A stretch of 64,000 nt of DNA from Eikenella corrodens (GCF_003990355.1 NZ_CP034670.1:2232001-2296000); one strand, 5' to 3'; positions 36,400 through 46,746 are shown, counted from the first letter of the stretch. The notes: generated by a model not told the origin, from the letters alone. Numbers and translations: made by a program.

Positions 36400-36402
36400 G
36401 AA

Positions 36403-36975
36403 TTAATCTCCCACAACTGCGCTGTAGTTAAAGGTGTAGTCATCGGCGGCATTGCCGCTGTCGCTTTCCGTCCATTGGACGGAAACGGTGGTAGTATTGG
36501 CATTGGAGGTGATTTGGTATCGGATTTGTTTGGCGTTGGGCAGGGCGTTGGCCAGTTCCAGTGCAAAATTTCGGGTGTAACAGGCCTTTATAGCGGCATC
36601 TGTTTTTACTTGGTTATCACCGCAATCAGCAATGTTGTTTGGAGTGCTAACGTCACTGAGAGGAGCAACATTCTGCCAACCACTGGTTTTATAATTGGCG
36701 TAAGAAAGGCTTGGGGAGGAAACGGCGGCAGCACTGGCGGCGGCGACGGTGTTGAAGGGAACCGGCGTATTCAGCATGCCAGACACCAGGTTTTGCACTA
36801 CCTGCGCCACGCGGGTTTGCATTTCGGCTTCGCGTACGTTGCTGACTGATTTGATCTGCGCCAGCATCAGCGCCATGATACCGAAGGCCATGATGAACAC
36901 GGACACCATCACTTCGAGCAAGGTACTGCCACGCATTACCCGGCGCGGCGGCAGGGGAGAACGGTTGGAAAACAT
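36403..36975 (-). CDS. pilI: type IV pilus minor pilin PilI (PilV family)
   Basis: 190 residues. Leader MFSNRSPLPPRRVMRG is followed by STLLEVMVSVFIMAFGIMAL. The processing Gly is present and Glu5 is in LLEVM. The mature start is Ser, not Phe, as in PilV/GspI-type proteins. It is the second gene of the operon, predicted to help initiate pilus assembly. Confidence 0.88.
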   Translation of the reverse strand: MFSNRSPLPPRRVMRGSTLLEVMVSVFIMAFGIMALMLAQIKSVSNVREAEMQTRVAQVVQNLVSGMLNTPVPFNTVAAASAAAVSSPSLSYANYKTSGWQNVAPLSDVSTPNNIADCGDNQVKTDAAIKACYTRNFALELANALPNAKQIRYQITSNANTTTVSVQWTESDSGNAADDYTFNYSAVVGD

Positions 36976-36998
36976 GTACGAATCCCTTGAGTATGAAG

Positions 36999-37670
36999 TT
37001 AGTTAAACGCGCAATAGGTTTTATAATCATTCCCCAACAGCGAATCAAATTGTGCCTTGGTCAGGGAGCCGCAGGAAATCACGCGACCACTCGGTGCCAC
37101 TAAGGACATATATACATGGTTGCCATTACTGGCGGTAATTCGGGCGTAATTGGCGGAATAATCGTATGTTGGGATTGAGGAGCCAGTTTGCATTAGACCG
37201 ACGGCAAAAGTACCGTTGGGCAGAAAGGAAAAACGGGCTGCTTTCTGGTTGCCGTCCTTAGGGGTAAAATCAAGGCCTAGCGTGATGATTCGAATATCAC
37301 CGTCCCGGCTCAACAGCGCGGAGCGCAAAGCTTCATCATTATTGTTGTTGTAGTTGTTGTTGTTGTCTTTATCGACGAATGCCAAAAATGCTTTGTTGGA
37401 ACCCCGTATGGTCCCGCAGCCGTTGTTCGGTTTGCCGTCTGATTTTATAGTGATACCACCACAGATCAATACTGGCTGGTTACGGCGCACAGCTTCGGAA
37501 CGGGCGAAATTAAACAGGGTAGTTACGCGGTTTACGTCGCTCGCCAAGCGCTGTCGAACGAGGAAATCCCGCATGCTTGGTATGGCAATCGTAGCCATAA
37601 TCCCGATCAGGGTTATGGTAATCATCAGTTCTATCAGGGTAAAGCCCTGTGTATGCTGTCGTGTCTTCAT
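36999..37670 (-). CDS. pilH: type IV pilus minor pilin PilH (FimT/GspH family)
   Basis: 223 residues if it starts at the ATG at 37668-37670, which has AAAG 8 nt upstream; starts at 37676 and GTG 37679 are also open. MKTRQHTQG is a class III leader before FTLIELMITITLIGIMATIA with Glu5. The FimT signature LFNFARSEAVRRNQPVLICG follows. An asparagine run, DKDNNNNYNNNNDEA, is encoded by GTT/ATT triplets on the plus strand at 37339-37367. It is the first gene of the operon, directly behind dnaB. Confidence 0.9.
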   Translation of the reverse strand: MKTRQHTQGFTLIELMITITLIGIMATIAIPSMRDFLVRQRLASDVNRVTTLFNFARSEAVRRNQPVLICGGITIKSDGKPNNGCGTIRGSNKAFLAFVDKDNNNNYNNNNDEALRSALLSRDGDIRIITLGLDFTPKDGNQKAARFSFLPNGTFAVGLMQTGSSIPTYDYSANYARITASNGNHVYMSLVAPSGRVISCGSLTKAQFDSLLGNDYKTYCAFN

Positions 37671-37730
37671 GGCCATCACTTTAAAATGGGAAATGGGGCA
37701 TAAAAATAGGCGAATTGATTAAGATTGTTC

Positions 37731-39119
37731 TTATTCTTCAGTAAAGTAAGTATGCCCATTGTAAACGGCGTTGTCAAATTTGCTGAATTCGCCGGTAAAC
37801 ACCAGCGGGATTTTGCCGGTGGGGCCGTTACGGTGTTTGCCGATGATGCATTCGGCCATGCCTTTTTTGTCGGTATCGGGGTGGTAGTATTCATCACGAT
37901 ACATGAACATAATCAGGTCGGCATCCTGCTCGATGGCACCGGACTCTCGCAGGTCGGACATCATGGGGCGTTTGTCGGTGCGGGATTCGACGGTACGCGA
38001 CAGCTGCGAGAGGGCGATAATCGGAATATCCAACTCTCTGGCCAGCGATTTGAGCGAACGGGAGATTTCCCCCAATTCCGCCGCGCGGTTGTTGCTGTTG
38101 TGGCCGGTGCCGCTCATCAGCTGCAAGTAGTCGATAACCACTAACCCCAATTTACCTTTCCTTCTGGCCAATCGGCGCACGCGGGCGCGGACTTCCAGCG
38201 AATTCAAGGCAGGGGTTTCGTCGATAAAGATGGGGGCGTCTGACAGTTTGTGCAGGGCTTCATTGAGCTTGGCCCAATGTTCGTCCTGCAATTGACCGGT
38301 TTTGAGCAGGCTCTGATCCAGTCTCCCAACCGAACCGAGCATACGCATTACCAGCTGCACCCCGCCCATTTCCATCGAGAAGATGGCAACGGGCAGGTGC
38401 GTACTGATAGCAACGTTTTCCGCGATATTCAATGAAAAAGCGGTTTTCCCCATTGCCGGCCTCCCGGCAACGATGATGAGATCGCCGCCGTGCAACCCGG
38501 CTATTTTTTTATCTAGATCGATGAATCCGGTCGGAATGCCGGTTACATCGTCTTTATTTTCCCTTGAGTAAGCCTTATCGATTTTGTCGACGGCTTCTTT
38601 CAGCATGGCAGGCATCTCTAAGAATTCGTGTTGCACTCTGCTGGTGCTTTCGGCGATTTTAAAGATTTTGGCTTCCGCCTCGTCCAACATTTGTTTGACG
38701 TCCCTGCCTTGCGGATTGTAAGCATTTCTAGCAATCTCTGTGCCAGCTTGCGCGAGCTGGCGCATGATGGAGCGGCTGCGCACGATTTCGGCATAGCGGG
38801 AGATGTTGATGGCGGAAGCGGTATTTTGTGCCAAATCCACCAGATAGCCAAAGCCGCCGGCTTCTTCCAGCACTTCTTCGCGCTGCAACACCTCTTCCAC
38901 AGTAATGGTGTCGGCCGGGCGGTTGCGTTCGGCCAGATGGGCGATGGCGCGGAAAATCAGGCGGTGTTCGTAGCGGTAGAAATCTTCTTCCGAGATGGTG
39001 CCGGCAATGCGGTCCCAGGCGGAGGAATCCACCATCAGCCCGCCCAATACCGACTGTTCGGCTTCCATGGAGTGCGGCGGCAGGGCGAGGCTTTCGTTGT
39101 CTTGGTCTTGAATATCCAT
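37731..39119 (-). CDS. dnaB: replicative DNA helicase DnaB
   Basis: 462 residues. The N-terminal DnaB domain includes PHSMEAEQSVLGGLMVDSSA. The RecA-like core has Walker A GRPAMGKT (219-226), Walker B LGLVVIDYLQLM and the arginine finger region. The hexamer unwinds DNA ahead of the fork with DnaG and Pol III. The gene order dnaB then pilH is the same as in Neisseria meningitidis and gonorrhoeae. No Cys-Asn intein boundaries are seen. Confidence 0.97.
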   Translation of the reverse strand: MDIQDQDNESLALPPHSMEAEQSVLGGLMVDSSAWDRIAGTISEEDFYRYEHRLIFRAIAHLAERNRPADTITVEEVLQREEVLEEAGGFGYLVDLAQNTASAINISRYAEIVRSRSIMRQLAQAGTEIARNAYNPQGRDVKQMLDEAEAKIFKIAESTSRVQHEFLEMPAMLKEAVDKIDKAYSRENKDDVTGIPTGFIDLDKKIAGLHGGDLIIVAGRPAMGKTAFSLNIAENVAISTHLPVAIFSMEMGGVQLVMRMLGSVGRLDQSLLKTGQLQDEHWAKLNEALHKLSDAPIFIDETPALNSLEVRARVRRLARRKGKLGLVVIDYLQLMSGTGHNSNNRAAELGEISRSLKSLARELDIPIIALSQLSRTVESRTDKRPMMSDLRESGAIEQDADLIMFMYRDEYYHPDTDKKGMAECIIGKHRNGPTGKIPLVFTGEFSKFDNAVYNGHTYFTEE

Positions 39120-39173
39120 AATGGTCGGCGGCAGGGGCTACCTGAAAATATCGTTATTCGGTATGCGGCTTGG

Positions 39174-39214
39174 AGGCTACCTGAAACCGGCGCGGTTTAT
39201 TTTTCAGGTAGCCT
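39174..39214. repeat. inverted DUS pair in the dnaB leader
   Basis: AGGCTACCTGAA at 39174-39185 and TTCAGGTAGCCT at 39203-39214; a third, one-base variant (GGGGCTACCTGAA) lies at 39135-39147. This is the first exact DUS after 33771, ending a DUS-free stretch that covers the pilin-dnaB cluster. Confidence 0.7.
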
Positions 39215-39308
39215 CCGAAATTATGTGTATCAGGCAAGACAGACTGACAAATTCCGTCACTTTTTCGCCTGAATACAGGGCAGATTCACAATGGTGCAGG
39301 CAGGCCGC

Positions 39309-40712
39309 TCAACCATCAATGCCGTAATTCGGTTGCACCAATGCGCACACCGGGCGGTGGCGGCGGCTGCGGTGACGGCGGCCGGGGATGCGTCCGCATT
39401 CCTGCTCGGGGCTGTTGTCGGCGTAGCTGCCGCGTGCGGAGGATTTGCTGCGGCTGTCTGCGTTGCGGCCGCGGCGGCTGTTGCGTGCTTCACGCGGCTC
39501 GCGTGTGTCGCGCGGGGCGTGTTCGGCAGCGGGGCGGCCGCCTTCCTGTTGCTGCGGCCACCAGCGCGGTTCGAAGCCTTCAATCCGCTCCACCGGCAGT
39601 TCTTTGCCAATAAGTTCTTTAATGGCTTCAAACATTTTCTGCTCGTCTTCGTCCATCAGCGAGATGGCCACGCCCTCTGCTCCGGCGCGGCCGGTACGGC
39701 CGATGCGGTGCACATAGTCTTCGGCCTGGGTGGGCATTTCGTAGTTGATCACGAAGGGCAGCTCGGCAATGTCCAACCCGCGCGCGGCCACGTCGGTGGC
39801 CACCAGCACGCGCAGTTCGCCAGCCTTGAAAGCGTTGAGCGTTTCCAAACGGGTTTGCTGCGATTTGTCGCCGTGAATCGGCGCCACGCTGAGGCCGCGC
39901 CGTTTCAGGTCGCGGGCTACCTGATCAACACTCTGCTTGGTTTTGCAGAACACGATTACCTGATTGATGTGCAAGTCCACAATCAGCCGCTCCAGCAGGT
40001 TGCGCTTTTGGGCGGTGTCGATGGCGATGATGTGCTGCTCGACGCTGGCGCTGGCGGTGTTCTGAGGCGCGGTTTGCACCTGCTCGGGCCGGTTCATAAA
40101 ATCCTGCGCCAGCTTGCGGATGGGCGGCGAGAAAGTGGCGGAAAACAGCAGGGTTTGGCGCTGCTTGGGCAAAAGTTGCATGATGCGGCGGATGTCGTCG
40201 ATGAAGCCCATGTCGAGCATGCGGTCGGCTTCGTCGAGCACCACGATTTCCACTTTATCCAGCCGGATGTTTTTTTGCTGCACATGATCCAGCAGGCGGC
40301 CCACGGTGGCCACCACGATTTCGCAGCCGGCGCGCAGGTCGGCGGTTTGTTTGTCCATATTCATGCCGCCGAACAACACAGTGTGGCGCAGCGGCAGGTT
40401 TTTGATGTAGGCGGCGGTGTTTTGGTCGATTTGGTCGGCCAGTTCGCGGGTGGGGGTGAGCACCAGCATGCGTACCGGATGCATGGCGGGCGAGGTGCTG
40501 GTGGTGGCATAGCGTCGCAGGCGCTCCAGACTGGGCAACATGAAGGCGGCGGTTTTGCCGGTACCGGTTTGGGCGGCGGCCAGCAGATCGTGTCCGGCCA
40601 ATACTTTGGGGATGGCGGCGGTTTGGATGGCGGTGGGCTGTTCGTAGCCCTGGTCGGCCAGCGCGGCGGTGATTTCGGCGGAAAGGCCGAGATTGGTGAA
40701 GGGATTGTTCAT
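39309..40712 (-). CDS. rhlE: DEAD-box RNA helicase RhlE
   Basis: 467 residues from the ATG at 40710-40712 with GGAG upstream. The motifs in order are Q motif GYEQPTAIQ, Walker A AQTGTGKT (47-54), PTRELADQI, GGMN, DEAD (159-162), SATFS, FVINYEMP and HRIGRTGRAG. The C-terminal tail is basic and low complexity (RRGRNADSRSKSSARGSYAD, GRRHRSRRHR), as in RhlE proteins that act on rRNA or with the degradosome. A longer frame to 40799 is rejected because it has no ribosome binding site. Confidence 0.93.
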   Translation of the reverse strand: MNNPFTNLGLSAEITAALADQGYEQPTAIQTAAIPKVLAGHDLLAAAQTGTGKTAAFMLPSLERLRRYATTSTSPAMHPVRMLVLTPTRELADQIDQNTAAYIKNLPLRHTVLFGGMNMDKQTADLRAGCEIVVATVGRLLDHVQQKNIRLDKVEIVVLDEADRMLDMGFIDDIRRIMQLLPKQRQTLLFSATFSPPIRKLAQDFMNRPEQVQTAPQNTASASVEQHIIAIDTAQKRNLLERLIVDLHINQVIVFCKTKQSVDQVARDLKRRGLSVAPIHGDKSQQTRLETLNAFKAGELRVLVATDVAARGLDIAELPFVINYEMPTQAEDYVHRIGRTGRAGAEGVAISLMDEDEQKMFEAIKELIGKELPVERIEGFEPRWWPQQQEGGRPAAEHAPRDTREPREARNSRRGRNADSRSKSSARGSYADNSPEQECGRIPGRRHRSRRHRPVCALVQPNYGIDG

Positions 40713-41055
40713 ATTTGCTCCGTGTGGCAGCTGCACGATGGGCGGCTGCGGGGAATGGGGATAGGCTTTGGCGGCGGTTTGGATAAATGCGGCCGGCAAA
40801 GGCTGAAGGCTACCTGAAAATATAGGCGGTAACGAAATTCAAGCAGGCCGGCAGGACGCTTGAGTTGCGCGCAAACCGACACGGCAAAATGCCACGAAAA
40901 GGGTTTCGGGAGTAGGCGTCTGCCGGGAAACCCGGGCGGAGGCTACCTGAAAACGTGGGCTTCAACGAAATTCAAATAAAAGGCCGACAATGCAAGATGC
41001 CGAACAGGCCGTATTGTGCCTGAAAAACCGGTTTTCAGGTAGCCTTTGCAGCGGC

Positions 41056-41745
41056 CTATTTCCAGATTTGCCGCGTATTTTGGCGCAGGTAGTCGGCATC
41101 GGAGAAGGTGGTGATCAGATGCGGCTTGAGGGCGATGAAGATGGCCGACAGCAGGCCGGTGAGGAAGGCTTCGCCCCAGGCAATCAGAAAGAACACCGGC
41201 AGCACCGAGCCCAGAAGGATGGCGGTGGGAAATACCCCGGCCAAATACAGCAACACTCCGTTGACCGCTGCGCTGAGCAAGATACCGGCCGCGGCGGCGA
41301 AAAAGCCGTTGAGGAAGATGTAGATAAACAGGTTGCGCGGCAGCCGACGCACGATTTGCCGCGCCAGCGCCACACCGGCCAGCGGTGGCACGATACCGGC
41401 CAAAACCGTTAGCCCCGCCACGCTCAAATCGTCCACGCCCTGCCACAGCCAGATATAGGGCAACAGCAGCAATACGGCCAGGCAAAATGCAGCCGGAATG
41501 TCCACCATCAAGGCCAGCAAGCCGGTACCCAGCAGATGGTAGCTCAACCCGCCCAGCATCCCGCCAACCGGTGCGGCGCGCAGGCTCCAGCACAGCGCCA
41601 CAATCAACAGCCCAACCCATGCCGCTTGGCGGTGCGTGCGCCATGTTGCCAAGGCCGGGCGTAGGGCAGCGGCAAACAGCAGCAGGCACAGCACATCGGC
41701 GGCCAGCAACCAAGGCAGGGGGAACCAGTGAGCGGGGAAATTCAT
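41056..41745 (-). CDS. CbiM/ECF-type integral membrane protein (COG3235-like)
   Basis: 229 residues with six or seven hydrophobic helices (PWLLAADVLCLLLFAAAL, GLLALMVDIPAAFCLAVLLL, NLFIYIFLNGFFAAAAGILL). It resembles predicted energy-coupling factor permeases of the CbiM group, which bring in Co or Ni ions. No matching ATPase or CbiQ-type gene is nearby, so its coupling is unknown. It starts 14 bp behind ung and may be co-transcribed. Confidence 0.75.
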   Translation of the reverse strand: MNFPAHWFPLPWLLAADVLCLLLFAAALRPALATWRTHRQAAWVGLLIVALCWSLRAAPVGGMLGGLSYHLLGTGLLALMVDIPAAFCLAVLLLLPYIWLWQGVDDLSVAGLTVLAGIVPPLAGVALARQIVRRLPRNLFIYIFLNGFFAAAAGILLSAAVNGVLLYLAGVFPTAILLGSVLPVFFLIAWGEAFLTGLLSAIFIALKPHLITTFSDADYLRQNTRQIWK

Positions 41746-41759
41746 GGGGTGTTAGGGGC

Positions 41760-42419
41760 TCAAATTTGCCAATCAATCGGCGGCAGGCCGTGCTGTTGCA
41801 AATAGGCGTTGGCTTGCGAGAAATGGCGGCAACCGAAGAAGCCGCGGTGGGCGGAAAGCGGCGAGGGATGCGGCGCGGTGAGCACCAGATGGCGGGCGCG
41901 GTCGATAATGGCGCCTTTTTTCTGGGCATGGCTGCCCCACAGCATGAATACCAAGTGTTCGCGCCCTTCGTTGAGCACGGCAATCACGTGGTCGGTGAAG
42001 GTTTCCCAGCCCAGCGCGGCGTGGGAATGCGCCTGTCCGGCGCGTACGGTGAGCACGGTGTTGAGCAGCAGCACGCCCTGCTCCGCCCAGCTTTGCAGAT
42101 AGCCGTGTTTGGGGATTTGAAAGCCGGGGATGTCTTGCGCCAACTCTTTGTAAATATTCACTAGAGATGGCGGTACGGCCACACCTTCGCGCACGGAAAA
42201 GGCTAGTCCATGTGCTTGGTTGGCGCCATGATACGGGTCTTGCCCGAGGATGACCACGCGCACCCGACCGAACTCGGTCGCACGGAAGGCGTTGAACACG
42301 TCGGCGGCGGGCGGGTACACAATCTGCCCGGCTGTGCGCTCGTTGTGCACGCTATGGATAATGTGTTGGAAATAGGGTTGCTGCTTTTCCGCACCGATGG
42401 CTTCGTGCCAAGTTTGCAT
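41760..42419 (-). CDS. ung: uracil-DNA glycosylase, family 1
   Basis: 219 residues. It removes uracil from DNA. The water-activating loop is [20 protein letters not shown] with catalytic Asp61. [18 protein letters not shown] and [20 protein letters not shown], with the DNA-intercalating loop, complete the signature. AAGGA precedes the ATG by 7 nt. It is followed closely by a CbiM-like membrane protein. Confidence 0.97.
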   Translation of the reverse strand: MQTWHEAIGAEKQQPYFQHIIHSVHNERTAGQIVYPPAADVFNAFRATEFGRVRVVILGQDPYHGANQAHGLAFSVREGVAVPPSLVNIYKELAQDIPGFQIPKHGYLQSWAEQGVLLLNTVLTVRAGQAHSHAALGWETFTDHVIAVLNEGREHLVFMLWGSHAQKKGAIIDRARHLVLTAPHPSPLSAHRGFFGCRHFSQANAYLQQHGLPPIDWQI

Positions 42420-42475
42420 GGGGTTTCCTTATGAGATGGAAAGAGGCTACCTGAAAATAAGCGGGATGCCTTGGG

Positions 42476-42520
42476 AAAGGCTACCTGAAAACAGAAAACG
42501 CTATTTTCAGGTAGCCTTTG
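42476..42520 (-). terminator. inverted DUS pair behind the DUF4870 gene
   Basis: AGGCTACCTGAA at 42478-42489 and TTCAGGTAGCCT at 42506-42517, with extended flanks; another DUS lies at 42444-42455 near the ung start. Confidence 0.75.
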
Positions 42521-42521
42521 G

Positions 42522-42917
42522 TTACATCAGCCAGCCGTCCGGCGTAACGGGTTGATTGTCAATTAAACGCACAACGCCGACCACTACGCGGAAGAGATAC
42601 CAAAAGCAAACCAGCACCACCAGCGGCACGCCGATAATCGTGCCGATCAAGGTGATGATCAGCAGGAAGCCCACCGCAAAGCCGATTAGGCTGCCCCAAA
42701 AAGTGCGCAGCAGGAATTGGATGTGGTCGAAATAAATCGTGCCGCGCATATCGTCGCGCTTCACATAAGCCACGATGGCGCCGATGATGGTGGGCATGGC
42801 AAAGCTGATTACACCCAATGCATACAAGCCGTAAATCACATACATATAGTTGCGTTGCTCGGGCGTGGGCGTGTTGGCAGTGGGCACGGGGTAGGCGGAA
42901 TCGGGTTGCGTAGTCAT
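42522..42917 (-). CDS. DUF4870-family membrane protein
   Basis: 131 residues. Three hydrophobic segments, with the hallmark IGAIVAYVKRDDMRGTIYFD, then HIQFLLRTFWGSLIGFAVGF, as in DUF4870 (Tic20-like) proteins. An N-terminal proline-rich tail (YPVPTANTPTPEQ) is cytoplasmic. AAGGAG lies 8 nt before the ATG. It lies 21 bp behind kdsA, probably in one transcript. Function is unknown. Confidence 0.85.
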   Translation of the reverse strand: MTTQPDSAYPVPTANTPTPEQRNYMYVIYGLYALGVISFAMPTIIGAIVAYVKRDDMRGTIYFDHIQFLLRTFWGSLIGFAVGFLLIITLIGTIIGVPLVVLVCFWYLFRVVVGVVRLIDNQPVTPDGWLM

Positions 42918-42938
42918 GATGACACTCCTTGCAGGGGG

Positions 42939-43990
<1,052 letters not shown>

Positions 43991-44131
43991 AAACAAGGGT
44001 TAAGCAGTTTATCTATTTTCAGGTAGCCTTTTTGGGAAAGGCAGGCAAACCAATGAATTGCCTGCTATGTAGTCTGCCTGCACTAGGCTTGGTGTCGAGA
44101 TTTGAGTACAATGCGCCACATTAAGGTAATG

Positions 44132-44155
44132 CGTTTGCTGCAAGCAAACACACCG
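44132..44155 (+). promoter_or_regulatory. inverted repeat in the purK leader
   Basis: GCGTTTGCTGCAAGCAAACAC contains GTTTGC and GCAAAC around a 5-nt loop, and GCTGGCGTTTGC further down (near 44188) can pair with the same GCAAACACACCGCCAGC region. The two structures are mutually exclusive, so this could be an attenuator or operator. No known purine riboswitch core is visible. Confidence 0.35.
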
Positions 44156-44244
44156 CCAGCCGCCGCCGGAACCTCAAGCAAACAGAGGCTGGCGTTTGCT
44201 TCAGCCCGGCCGACAGCGCGCCCTCGGGGTGCAGAAAGTGGAAC

Positions 44245-45408
44245 ATGACCAAAGCAAAAACAACGCCGATTTTACCGCCCGCCATGCTGGGCATTTTGGG
44301 CGGAGGCCAGTTGGGCCGGATGTTTACCGTGGCCGCCAAACAAATGGGCTACGGCGTAACCGTGCTCGATCCCGACCCCAACTCCCCCGCCGCCGCCCTG
44401 GCCGACAAACACATCTGCGCCCCGTATGACGACCTCGGCGCCCTGGCCGACCTGTCCACTTGCGCCGCCGTTACCACCGAATTTGAAAACGTCAATGCCC
44501 AAGCCATGCGCGCCCTGGCTTTGGAAACCCGCGTGTGCCCCAGCGGCGACAGTGTGGAAATTGCCCAAAACCGCATTCAGGAAAAAGCCTGGATAGCCAA
44601 AGCCGGCCTCCAAACCGCGCCTTATCTGCCCGTTACCCAAGAAGCCGACCTCACCGACGAAGCCGTCGAGCCGCTGCTGCCCGGCATCGTCAAAACCGCC
44701 ATGCTCGGCTACGACGGCAAATGCCAGGTGCGCGTGTCCAGCCCGGAAGAAGCCCGCGCCGCCTTCAAACAGCTCGGCGGCGTGCCCTGCGTGCTGGAAA
44801 AAATGCTCAACCTGCATTCCGAAATTTCCGTAATCGTGTGCCGGCTCAACAGCCAGCAGGTGAAATGCTTCCCGCCCGCCGAAAACCGCCACGAAGACGG
44901 CATCCTGGCCTACTCCATCGTGCCCGCCCGCCTGCCCGACGAAGTGCAGAAGCAGGCGCAGGAAATGGCCTGCCAGCTGGCCGAAGCCATGAATTATGTC
45001 GGCGTGCTGGCCGTGGAAATGTTTGTTATCGGCAACGACCACAAACTGATTGTGAACGAAATCGCCCCGCGCCCACACAATTCCGGCCACTACACCCTGG
45101 ATGCCTGCGCCAGCAACCAATTCGAGCAGCAAGTGCGCCTCATGTGCGGCCTGCCGCCTGCCGACACCCGTCTGCTCTCCTGCTGCAGCATGGCCAACCT
45201 CTTGGGCGACATTTGGCTGCCCGAAGGCAAAGTAAACTGGCTGCCGCTCCTGCAACGCCCCGACGTACGGCTGCATCTCTACGGCAAAAAAGACGCCCGC
45301 CCGAAGCGCAAGATGGGGCACTTCACCGTGCTTTCTTCCCAGTCTGCCGACATCGCGTTTATGCTTGCGCACAAATTGCAGCGGCAGCTGCAGCGCAAAG
45401 GGAATTAG
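44245..45408 (+). CDS. purK: 5-(carboxyamino)imidazole ribonucleotide synthase
   Basis: 387 residues. It uses ATP and bicarbonate to convert AIR to N5-CAIR in purine synthesis. The ATP-grasp features are LGILGGGQLGRMFTVAAKQM, GYDGKCQVRV and VEMFVIGNDHKLIVNEIAPR, then PHNSGHYTLDACA. Length is normal. A start at the Met of MLGILGGG would also be possible. purE is not adjacent. A tight DUS hairpin follows after 80 bp. Confidence 0.96.
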   Translation: MTKAKTTPILPPAMLGILGGGQLGRMFTVAAKQMGYGVTVLDPDPNSPAAALADKHICAPYDDLGALADLSTCAAVTTEFENVNAQAMRALALETRVCPSGDSVEIAQNRIQEKAWIAKAGLQTAPYLPVTQEADLTDEAVEPLLPGIVKTAMLGYDGKCQVRVSSPEEARAAFKQLGGVPCVLEKMLNLHSEISVIVCRLNSQQVKCFPPAENRHEDGILAYSIVPARLPDEVQKQAQEMACQLAEAMNYVGVLAVEMFVIGNDHKLIVNEIAPRPHNSGHYTLDACASNQFEQQVRLMCGLPPADTRLLSCCSMANLLGDIWLPEGKVNWLPLLQRPDVRLHLYGKKDARPKRKMGHFTVLSSQSADIAFMLAHKLQRQLQRKGN

Positions 45409-45486
45409 CACACGCCAACCTAACAGGGCTGCCGGAAACGGCGGCCTTATCTTCACGGAAAGTGGAAACAGGATTGATTGGTGGGC

Positions 45487-45518
45487 AAAGGCTACCTGAA
45501 ATCTTCAGGTAGCCTTTA
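45487..45518 (+). terminator. tight inverted DUS pair between purK and the dehydrogenase
   Basis: AAAGGCTACCTGAA and TTCAGGTAGCCTTT with a 3-nt gap between exact 12-mers (45489-45500, 45504-45515). It serves both convergent genes. Confidence 0.85.
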
Positions 45519-45533
45519 TCTTGCCCACACGGC

Positions 45534-46472
45534 CTACAACACGTTTTGCGGCCTGCCTTCGGCGAAGGCGGTGATGTTGGCTTCGAGGATTTCGGTCATG
45601 TTGAGCAGGGCTTCCTGGCTGGCCCAGGCGATGTGCGGGGTAACGATGAGGTTGGGCAGCGGGGCAAGCAGAGGGTTGCCTTGGTGCGGCGGCTCTTGGC
45701 TGAGCACGTCGAAACCGGCGCCGCCGAGCCGGCCTTGTTGCAGGGCGGCGGATACGGCTTGTTCGTCGGCAAGGCCGCCGCGGCCGGTGTTGATGAGGAT
45801 GGCGGTGGGTTTCATCAGGCGCAGATCGGCCTCGCCGATCATGTGGCGGGTGTGCTCGTTGAGCGGGCAGTGCAGGGAAACGGCATCGGCCTGCTGCAAG
45901 GCTACCTGAAACGGGGTGTAGCCTTCGCGCACGGCGGCTGCGTGTTTGTGTTCGCCCCAGATGACTTTCATGCCGAAGGCCTGGGCGTAGCCGGCGAGGG
46001 TGCGGCCGATGTTGCCGCGACCGAAGATGGCGAGGGTTTTGCCGCCGAGGTCGTGCATGGGGGCGTTGAAATGGACGAATTGGGGGGATTGCTGCCAGGC
46101 GCCGGCGGCGATGTCGCGCATGCTGTCGGGCAGGCGGCGGATGAGGGCGAGCAGCATCATGAAGGCGTGCTGGGCCACGCTTTCGCTGCTGTAGTTGCGC
46201 ACGTTGCACACGGTAACGCCTGCGGCTTTGGCGGCGGCCAGGTCGATGTGGTCGTAGCCGGTGGCGGCCACGGCGATGAGTTTGAGTTGGGGGTTGGCGG
46301 CGAGGTGTTCGGCGCGGATGGCAACTTTGTTGGTGATGGCGATTTGCGCGCCGGCGAGGTGGGCGTTGGTTTGCTCGGGCGCGGTGGCGGGAAATTCGTG
46401 CAGGGTGTGGGGGAAGTGGAAAGAGAGCGGGCGGGCGGGAAGGGTGTCGCGGTCGAGGAAGACGATGTGCAT
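45534..46472 (-). CDS. D-2-hydroxyacid dehydrogenase (glycerate dehydrogenase/hydroxypyruvate reductase type)
   Basis: 312 residues with GGAG 8 nt before the ATG. NAD-binding motif ...AIFGRGNIGRTLAGYAQAFG, catalytic Arg in LINTGRGGLADEQAVS, Glu in FDVLSQEPP and His in VTPHIAWASQEALLN. VAATGYDHIDLAAAKAAGVT at the N-terminal half is typical of HprA-like enzymes. It reduces hydroxypyruvate or glyoxylate, or related 2-oxo acids. The exact substrate needs assay. A DUS inside the gene (45899-45910) encodes part of TPFQVALQQ. Confidence 0.9.
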   Translation of the reverse strand: MHIVFLDRDTLPARPLSFHFPHTLHEFPATAPEQTNAHLAGAQIAITNKVAIRAEHLAANPQLKLIAVAATGYDHIDLAAAKAAGVTVCNVRNYSSESVAQHAFMMLLALIRRLPDSMRDIAAGAWQQSPQFVHFNAPMHDLGGKTLAIFGRGNIGRTLAGYAQAFGMKVIWGEHKHAAAVREGYTPFQVALQQADAVSLHCPLNEHTRHMIGEADLRLMKPTAILINTGRGGLADEQAVSAALQQGRLGGAGFDVLSQEPPHQGNPLLAPLPNLIVTPHIAWASQEALLNMTEILEANITAFAEGRPQNVL

Positions 46473-46545
46473 GGGCGGCTCCTTGAAACAGGGATGGAAG
46501 ACGATATGGCCTGCAGCGAGTATAGCGCGAAACCGGGGCAGGCGG

Positions 46546-46590
46546 AAAGGCTACCTGAAAATCTGCGCGGCCTGTTTTCAGGTAGCCCCT
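46546..46590. repeat. DUS and inverted near-copy
   Basis: AGGCTACCTGAA at 46548-46559 and TTTTCAGGTAGCCC at about 46574-46587; another exact DUS lies at 46687-46698. The 274-bp gap before clsA holds nothing else clear. Confidence 0.6.
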
Positions 46591-46746
46591 ATCGGCTTGC
46601 GGCGGCCTGTGCGGATGGCATTGACATGGCAATTTACCTTGGCCGCAACGCTGCCGCGCACGATCCCATTTTGTTGCGGCTATGTTTTCAGGTAGCCTTC
46701 ACAGCGGCTATACTGCCGCTTTTCCCGGTTTTCAGTTTCAAAACAT

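Noticed and set aside
37339..37367. phase-variable (on/off) repeat in pilH
   Set aside because: The repeat is in triplets inside the coding frame, so slippage changes length without breaking the frame.
39309..39460. frameshift at the rhlE C-terminus
   Set aside because: The tail is unusual but basic and low complexity, as in RhlE proteins, and the alternative frames give no better ending.
45505..46632. 375-residue Arg/Pro-rich frame overlapping the 2-hydroxyacid dehydrogenase
   Set aside because: Same strand, different frame; composition is low complexity and it runs through DUS sequences, while the dehydrogenase has all catalytic motifs.
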